Assembly: GCA_025966255.1 (NCBI GenBank)
Contig: JAOPVG010000603.1
Coordinates: 1 to 9,820, forward strand
Length of the DNA stretch: 9,820 nt
Direction: 5' to 3'
From: Jatrophihabitans sp.
GTDB lineage: Bacteria; Actinomycetota; Actinomycetes; Mycobacteriales; Jatrophihabitantaceae
Shown here: positions 5,598 to 9,820 of the stretch, piece after piece
Layout: each line of letters opens with the position of its first letter
Numbering within the stretch: the first letter of the stretch is position 1
Translations under genes and position numbers: made by a program
The notes under the pieces: generated by a model
Seen by the model: only the letters and a program-made list of their open reading frames with translations
The model's database searches: none
Told to the model about the DNA's origin: nothing

Positions 5598-7425
5598 AGA
5601 CAGCGAACGGCGCCTTGATCAACAACTCCACGTTGCGATCTAGCGCGGTGCCGCGCCGACCGTCGCGCGTAGCCGTCTCGGCGTCGCGTTGTGGGTCGTT
5701 GACCGCGAGCTCGCGAGACAGCGCGGCCAGCTCGAGCGGAGTCGTCGGGTTCGCGGGCCAGCCGGTCGGTGCTGCGTGTTCGATGATCGTCCCGAAGATC
5801 GACAGTGTGCCGTCGCCGTTGTTCACGACCTCGACGATGCGCGACTGCTGCGGCCAGTCGACGTGGGCCGCCGTGTTGATCTCCCAGAAGCCGCCGCCGA
5901 GGGCGGCACCGGCCGGCCGGGCGTGCGGCGAGACGTCGTTGTGGTGGGTGTGGCCGTTGACCCACGCGACCACGTTCGGGAACCGCAGCAACAGATTGGC
6001 GACCGTCGTGCCGTCGACCCGATCGAGGCCGATCACGTTTCCCATCGTCGCGACGGTGTGATGGCTGAAGATCATGATCAGCTTGTCCTGGCCGCTGCCC
6101 GTCACCCAGTTGCCACTGGTGTCCAGGTACCGGGAGCTGTTGGCCATCAGCTGGTTGGTCAGCCAGGCCAGCTGCTTCGTGGTGATCGACCCGTCGGAAT
6201 AGCCGTTGCGGTTGACGGTGTCGAGCGCGATGCAGTGCAGCGGACCCTTGTCGAAGCTGTAGTAGGCCGTGCCGTCGGTCAGGTTCTGCTGGGTGTACCC
6301 GTGCCCGACCGGCGTGCCGCTGGTGTTGAAGTGCTCGGCCACCGTCTGCTTCAGGCCGAGCAGCCGCCGGTTGTGGTCGGCCGTGACCAGCTTCGCCGGG
6401 CCGAGGGTGAGCAGCAGTTGCAGGGCCGTCGCGTCACCGGCGCCGAGGCGCGCGAGCAGGTCCGCGATGTCGATTCCGGTCGGCAACCCGGTCACCTTGA
6501 GCGCACCGGTCGCGATCGCGCCGATGACACCAAGGGACGGCACGGTGCCCTGCACCAGGCCGTCATGGTTGCCGAAGACGCTGTACCACGGCATGGACAG
6601 GCCGGTGGAATTGAACGGCCTGCGGCACGAATCAAGCAATCCGGGCACGGTCGGATAGCCGTAGGTGGCGCGATAGTTGTCGGTCGAGCCACCGGGCGGC
6701 GTGCCGTCGGGATGCCAGTAGGCGGTGTCCTGGTCGGTCTTGCCGCCGACGCCCTCCCACTTGGCAGTGCTGCCCGAGTCGGGACGGATCGTCTTGCCGC
6801 CGTCGAGCAGGTCGATGTGCCAGCGCAGCTCGTTGAACTGGGTGTTGTCGGCGTTGTCCCCGGTGCTGATCGTGAAGTCGATCGGGTTGCCGGTGACGGG
6901 TCCGCCGGGCAGTGAGTTGATGGCTTGCACCATGGACTCGGCGACGTGCGAGGTGAGCATCTCCCACGGTCGGTACGCGGACGAGAACGGCACGCTGCTC
7001 GCGAGCGGGCTGCCCGGGTCATTCAGGCGGTCGAGGAACTCGACGCGGGCCGGTGACTGCGCGTCGACGATGTGCATGTCGGTGAGCTGGCCGAAGGCAA
7101 CGAGGGGAGTGCGGGTGCCGCTGCCCGGGGTGGCGCCGGCAAGCAGGTCACCGCGGATCAGGGTCGGCTCGCCGGGCCCGGGCACGATGTGCCGGTAACC
7201 CCCGCTGCCGGGCGTGGCGTGCTGCAGCGTCGTGGCGAGGGTGCTGCCCGCCGGCGCGGCTGGGAACGTGGCTGCAGCCGGTGCCGAGGTGGCCGGCGCG
7301 GCTGTTGCCGACGGCGAGTTGAGCAGCGACCCGGCGGCGGCGGCGCCCGCTGCAGCGGCACCCATGCCCAGCAACCTGCGCCGGCTGACGCCCGCTGACT
7401 TCGGCGCCTGATCTTCGTCGCTCAT
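5596..7425 (-). CDS. Tat-exported metallophosphoesterase (TIGR03767/PPA1498-like)
   Basis: This 609-aa calcineurin-like phosphoesterase is exported folded. S14-R15-R16-R17-L18-L19 is a twin-arginine motif followed by an Ala/Gly-rich core, with cleavage near TAA at ~41-43. The five metal-binding blocks are in order: D116-x-H118 (QLTDMHIVD), GDN at 189-191, GNHDG at 285-289, SHHT at 454-457 (H455), and GHTHHN at 491-496. A dinuclear site should therefore be intact. A long insert between blocks 2 and 3 (~195-280) and an Ala/Leu-rich insert at ~295-345 fit the large actinobacterial PPA1498-type proteins as I recall them. Substrate is unknown; release of phosphate from extracellular esters is a guess. 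AGGGAGGG about 8-10 nt upstream supports ATG 7425. It is the last of three minus-strand genes, 74 nt after arfB. That gap holds a small stem (GGCCC-ACC-GGGCC, plus coordinates 7443-7455) just before the RBS. Confidence 0.88.
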   Translation of the reverse strand: MSDEDQAPKSAGVSRRRLLGMGAAAAGAAAAGSLLNSPSATAAPATSAPAAATFPAAPAGSTLATTLQHATPGSGGYRHIVPGPGEPTLIRGDLLAGATPGSGTRTPLVAFGQLTDMHIVDAQSPARVEFLDRLNDPGSPLASSVPFSSAYRPWEMLTSHVAESMVQAINSLPGGPVTGNPIDFTISTGDNADNTQFNELRWHIDLLDGGKTIRPDSGSTAKWEGVGGKTDQDTAYWHPDGTPPGGSTDNYRATYGYPTVPGLLDSCRRPFNSTGLSMPWYSVFGNHDGLVQGTVPSLGVIGAIATGALKVTGLPTGIDIADLLARLGAGDATALQLLLTLGPAKLVTADHNRRLLGLKQTVAEHFNTSGTPVGHGYTQQNLTDGTAYYSFDKGPLHCIALDTVNRNGYSDGSITTKQLAWLTNQLMANSSRYLDTSGNWVTGSGQDKLIMIFSHHTVATMGNVIGLDRVDGTTVANLLLRFPNVVAWVNGHTHHNDVSPHARPAGAALGGGFWEINTAAHVDWPQQSRIVEVVNNGDGTLSIFGTIIEHAAPTGWPANPTTPLELAALSRELAVNDPQRDAETATRDGRRGTALDRNVELLIKAPFAV

Positions 7426-7499
7426 CCGCGATTTCCCTCCCTGGCCCGGTGGGCCTCACCTTTGCATGGGAGTGTCCATCGCGCGAATTGACTCGCGGG

Positions 7500-7946
7500 T
7501 CAGTCCATCGGCGGACGCCGCCGGTTGGCCTTGACATCGCCTCGCCGTCGCTTGGCGTCGACGCGCCGCGCCTTGGCCGCGCGGGACGGCCGGCTGGCCC
7601 GCCGCGACGGAGCCGGTGGTTCGAGCCCCTCGCTCACGTAGTGGACGAGCCGGGCCCGGGCAGCGGTCCGGTTCTGCAACTGCGACCGGTGTTCGGACGC
7701 GGCGATGGACAGCACGCCGTCGACGAGGCGCGGGGCAAGGCGCTCGAGCAGGCGCTCGCGCTGGGGCTCGGTGACGGCGGTGGACGCGCCGACGTCCCAG
7801 CGCAGTTCGACCCGGCTGTCGGTCGTGTTCACCGACTGGCCGCCCGGGCCGGACGATCGACTGAAGCGTTCGACGAGCTCGGCGTCGGGAATGACGAGCC
7901 CGTTCGGGATGCCACGCCCTGGACGCAGCACGACATCGCCAGTCAC
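7500..7946 (-). CDS. arfB: ArfB/YaeJ-type peptidyl-tRNA hydrolase (ribosome rescue)
   Basis: ArfB enters the A site of ribosomes stalled without a stop codon and hydrolyses the peptidyl-tRNA using a GGQ loop. From GTG 7946 the product is 148 aa, close to E. coli YaeJ (140). The RF-1-like domain spans ~15-105 with GLVIPDAELVERFSRSSGPGGQSVN, placing GGQ at residues 35-37, then SRVELRWDV. The stretch Q89-Q91-NR (SQLQNRTAARARL) is a typical following block. The tail from ~114 to 145 is rich in Arg and Lys (RRASRPSRAAKARR, AKRRR, NRRR), like the ArfB tail that lies in the mRNA channel. The frame is open up to 8081, but those 45 residues lack homology and overlap the upstream peptidase gene. GAGAGAG ~8 nt before GTG 7946 serves as RBS. 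It is probably transcribed with the peptidase upstream. Confidence 0.9.
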   Translation of the reverse strand: MTGDVVLRPGRGIPNGLVIPDAELVERFSRSSGPGGQSVNTTDSRVELRWDVGASTAVTEPQRERLLERLAPRLVDGVLSIAASEHRSQLQNRTAARARLVHYVSEGLEPPAPSRRASRPSRAAKARRVDAKRRRGDVKANRRRPPMD

Positions 7947-7978
7947 CGCGGCGTCTCTCTCGGGGTCTCGCCCTGGCG

Positions 7979-8007
7979 CCTGGGCCGTGGGTCGCGACAC
8001 GCCCAGG
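7979..8007. repeat. Hairpin in the aminopeptidase-arfB intergenic gap
   Basis: CCTGGGC (7979-7985) pairs with GCCCAGG (8001-8007). Inside, GTG (7987-7989) pairs with CAC (7998-8000), leaving one bulged base, for about 10 bp in total. The gap is 103 nt, the longest inside this minus-strand cluster. No T-run follows on either strand, so it may be an attenuator, an mRNA-processing site or chance in GC-rich DNA. Confidence 0.35.
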
Positions 8008-8049
8008 ATCGCGGAGCGCCGGGCACGACTCGCGGCGGCGCGGCACCGG

Positions 8050-9555
8050 TCATGGCGCGGCGGGACTCGCCTGCGCGTCACGCAGCCAAGCGGCGACCTC
8101 GTCGGGATCGCGCGGCAGCATCGCGGACAGATTGATCGGCTCGCCGTCGGTGACGACGACGTCGTCCTCGATGCGCACGCCGATACCGCGCAGCTCGGCC
8201 GGCACCGAGCGGTCGTTGGCCTGGAAATAGAGACCAGGCTCGACGGTCAGCACATAGCCGGCGGCCAGCGGGCCTTCGCGGTAGTTCTCCTCGCGGGCGA
8301 GCGCACAGTCGTGGACGTCGATGCCGAGCATGTGCGACGTGCCGTGCAGCGTGTACCGCCGGTGCAGACCAGCGCCGGGCTGCTCCGGATCGTCGGCGCA
8401 CGACACCTCGGCGGTCACCGGCAGGATGCCCCACGAGTGGAGGTGGTCGGCGAGCACGAACATCGCCGCCCGATGCGCGGCGAGGAAGTCGGCGCCGGCC
8501 TTGACCTCGGAGATCCCGGCGGCCTGGGCCTCCTGCACGGCGCGGTAGACCTTCAGCTGCGCCGGCGACCACTCGCCGCTGACCGGCATGGTGCGGGTGA
8601 CGTCGGCGGTGTAGAGCTCGTCGGTCTCAACCCCCATGTCCGCCAGCAGCAGCGAGCCCGGCTCGATGACGCCGTGGTTGCGCCACCAGTGCAACGTCGT
8701 GGCGTGCTGCCCGGAGCCGACGATCGAGCCGTAACCGACGTCGTTGCCCTCCAGACGCGCGCGGCGCCAGAACGTCCCTTCGAGCCACCGCTCCCCGCGC
8801 AGGTCGCTGCGGCCGACGACGTGCGGCAGTTCCCGGGCCACGTCGGCGAAGCCCCGCGCTGTCACCTCGCAGGCGTAGCGCAGTCGGCCGAGTTCCCACT
8901 CGTCCTTCACGAGCCGGAGCTCGTCGAGAATCTGCGCGAGGTGGTCGTGTTCGCCCCGAGGCAGCAATGCGTCGACCGACGGATCGGCCCCGCGCAGCCC
9001 GGCGACGGTGTCGTCGCGATAGCCCGCGAGGTCGTCGGCAAGAGCCGCGAGGGGACGGGTTGCGATGCCCAGCACCTCAGCGGTGTCGGCTGCATTCGGC
9101 ACGTTGCCGACCCACACCGCACCGTGGGCCCGGCTGGTGAAGTAGGCGACCTCGCCCGGCTGGGCGTACTCGCGCACGTAGAGCGTGCTGTCGTGCCCGC
9201 CCGACGTCGGCGTCATGACGAGCACCGCGTCGGCGACGGTCTCACCCGTGAGCCAGGTGAACGAACTCGCCGCGCGGAAGCTGTAGTCGGTGTCGTTGGC
9301 GCGCACTTTCAGCGCCCCGGCCGGCACGGCGATGAGACGCCCCGGCAGCGCGGCCGACAGCTGGGCCCGCCGACGCGCCGTGTGGGGCGCGATTTCGGGA
9401 CGAGCCGGATGCGGCATCGGCGGAGCGGGGTCCCAATCGGCGGAGATCGCCGCACGCAGGTGCTCCGGCATAGGGATGTCGTGCGAGGTGGTGTCGGCCT
9501 TCGCGGCGTCGTCGACGCCCTGCTCCTCGGCCAAATTCTGGGTCTCGTCGCGCAT
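8050..9555 (-). CDS. pepP: Aminopeptidase P family metallopeptidase (Xaa-Pro aminopeptidase)
   Basis: This 501-aa M24 peptidase removes an N-terminal residue preceding proline. The AMP_N domain (~60-210) includes RRRAQLSAALPGRLIAVPAG and YSFRAASSFTWLTG. The pita-bread catalytic domain (~215-490) carries all five metal ligands: D306 (LADMG), D318 (YTADVTRT), H408 (HGTSHMLGIDVHD), E439 (TVEPGLYF) and E463 (RIEDDVVV). The TLHWWRN block (H289) matches the catalytic-site histidine segment of PepP. Both metals should bind, so activity is expected. There is no signal peptide, so it is cytosolic. The frame is open to 9615, but ATG 9555 is preferred because TAGACT lies 7 nt before it and no RBS is present. 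The first ~45 residues are polar and likely variable. It is the first gene of the leftward cluster and is divergent from the gene at 9632. Confidence 0.92.
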   Translation of the reverse strand: MRDETQNLAEEQGVDDAAKADTTSHDIPMPEHLRAAISADWDPAPPMPHPARPEIAPHTARRRAQLSAALPGRLIAVPAGALKVRANDTDYSFRAASSFTWLTGETVADAVLVMTPTSGGHDSTLYVREYAQPGEVAYFTSRAHGAVWVGNVPNAADTAEVLGIATRPLAALADDLAGYRDDTVAGLRGADPSVDALLPRGEHDHLAQILDELRLVKDEWELGRLRYACEVTARGFADVARELPHVVGRSDLRGERWLEGTFWRRARLEGNDVGYGSIVGSGQHATTLHWWRNHGVIEPGSLLLADMGVETDELYTADVTRTMPVSGEWSPAQLKVYRAVQEAQAAGISEVKAGADFLAAHRAAMFVLADHLHSWGILPVTAEVSCADDPEQPGAGLHRRYTLHGTSHMLGIDVHDCALAREENYREGPLAAGYVLTVEPGLYFQANDRSVPAELRGIGVRIEDDVVVTDGEPINLSAMLPRDPDEVAAWLRDAQASPAAP

Positions 9556-9562
9556 GTGTCCG

Positions 9563-9568
9563 AGTCTA
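9563..9568 (-). promoter_or_regulatory. Candidate -10 of a leaderless pepP promoter
   Basis: TAGACT on the minus strand fits TANNNT and ends 7 nt before ATG 9555, which would put the transcription start at or beside the initiator codon. No Shine-Dalgarno is visible upstream of this ATG, and no clear -35 hexamer is seen. Confidence 0.45.
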
Positions 9569-9619
9569 GGGAGTCGCCGCAGGGCGCGCGCAGCGCTTAT
9601 ACCGCCCTCCCACATGGCC

Positions 9620-9625
9620 TAAGTT
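9620..9625 (+). promoter_or_regulatory. Candidate -10 of a leaderless promoter for the gene at 9632
   Basis: TAAGTT fits TANNNT and ends 6 nt before ATG 9632. No purine-rich ribosome binding site precedes the ATG. The divergent 76-nt spacer therefore seems to hold two leaderless promoters back to back. Confidence 0.45.
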
Positions 9626-9631
9626 GTCCGG

Positions 9632-9820
9632 ATGGAGCCAGGCAACCCGCATCGGCAGTGGACCCCCAACCCAGATCCGTCATACCCGACCGGCGAGAAC
9701 CGTGGCTTCGGGCGCCCGGCGGAGCAGAGCTGGGGCGCGGCGCCCGGTGCGTACGGAGCGCCGCAGGGTTTCGGCCCGGCGGCGCCCAATGCACCCGCAC
9801 CGTACGGCGGCGCGGCCGCC
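9632..9820 (+). CDS. N-terminus of a Pro/Gly/Ala-rich protein (cut by window edge)
   Basis: There are 63 codons and no stop before the window ends. The peptide starts MEPGNPHRQWTPNPDPSYP and continues with repeated GAAPGAYGAPQGFGPAAP-like stretches. Low-complexity Pro/Gly/Ala/Tyr N-terminal tails of this kind are typical of actinobacterial membrane proteins with a short cytoplasmic lead (DUF4190, TM2 or RDD types), but no domain is visible here. It is divergent from pepP. Codon positions show the GC pattern of coding DNA, with G or C in most third positions. Function cannot be assigned from this fragment. Confidence 0.65.
   Translation, partial: MEPGNPHRQWTPNPDPSYPTGENRGFGRPAEQSWGAAPGAYGAPQGFGPAAPNAPAPYGGAAA

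Noticed and set aside
5689..6915. 408-codon open frame antisense to the metallophosphoesterase
   Set aside because: The opposite strand has all five metal-binding blocks and a Tat signal in a continuous frame, while this frame shows no recognisable feature.
7947..8081. Extended N-terminus of ArfB from ATG 8081
   Set aside because: It would overlap the peptidase gene, and the residues are Arg/Ala-rich with no ArfB homology; the length from GTG 7946 fits the family.
7449..8135. 228-codon plus-strand open frame across arfB
   Set aside because: It runs opposite the GGQ-containing gene and into pepP, with no RBS or motif support.
9556..9615. Extended N-terminus of the aminopeptidase from ATG 9615
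   Set aside because: The added residues (Arg/Ala-rich) cover the TAGACT promoter-like element and have no RBS; ATG 9555 fits better.

Overview
The window comes from a high-GC Actinomycetota chromosome. The clearest marker is a mycothiol S-conjugate amidase (mca), since mycothiol is confined to that phylum. The gene order greA / mca / small membrane protein also resembles the order recalled from Mycobacterium tuberculosis (Rv1080c, Rv1082, Rv1083). GTG starts, several TANNNT -10 elements placed 6-7 nt before a start codon (leaderless type) and strong GC bias fit the same group. The genus cannot be named from sequence alone. I see no tRNA, rRNA, CRISPR array, insertion sequence, transposase or phage gene, and no intergenic stretch over 300 bases.

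Layout, left to right. (1) 1-401, minus: greA, cut by the left edge. (2) 545-1746, plus: mca and a co-translated one-helix membrane protein (ATGA overlap), divergent from greA across a 143-nt spacer holding a near-palindrome. (3) 1829-2758, plus: a secreted chymotrypsin-fold serine protease of the glutamyl endopeptidase type, followed by a strong terminator. (4) 2762-3790, minus: a WYL-domain transcriptional regulator whose last codons run through that terminator. (5) 3879-5529, plus: a DUF3224 protein, then a winged-helix (HTH_42/AlkZ-like) protein preceded by an 18-codon upstream ORF with its own Shine-Dalgarno. A perfect inverted repeat lies between the WYL gene and the DUF3224 gene. (6) 5596-9555, minus: reading in transcription order, an aminopeptidase P family peptidase, an ArfB-type ribosome rescue hydrolase, and a Tat-exported metallophosphoesterase. 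(7) 9632-9820, plus: the start of a Pro/Gly/Ala-rich protein, cut by the right edge.

How it fits together. Most genes are housekeeping or stress-resistance functions: transcript elongation rescue, mycothiol-based detoxification, ribosome rescue and peptide turnover, plus two exported hydrolases. The part that looks most like a small regulated system is 2762-5529. There a WYL regulator faces a DUF3224 / winged-helix pair across an operator-like palindrome, and the second gene appears to be translated through an upstream ORF with a TGATG junction. No obviously novel defence or mobile system is visible. The items worth following are regulatory details rather than new protein families.
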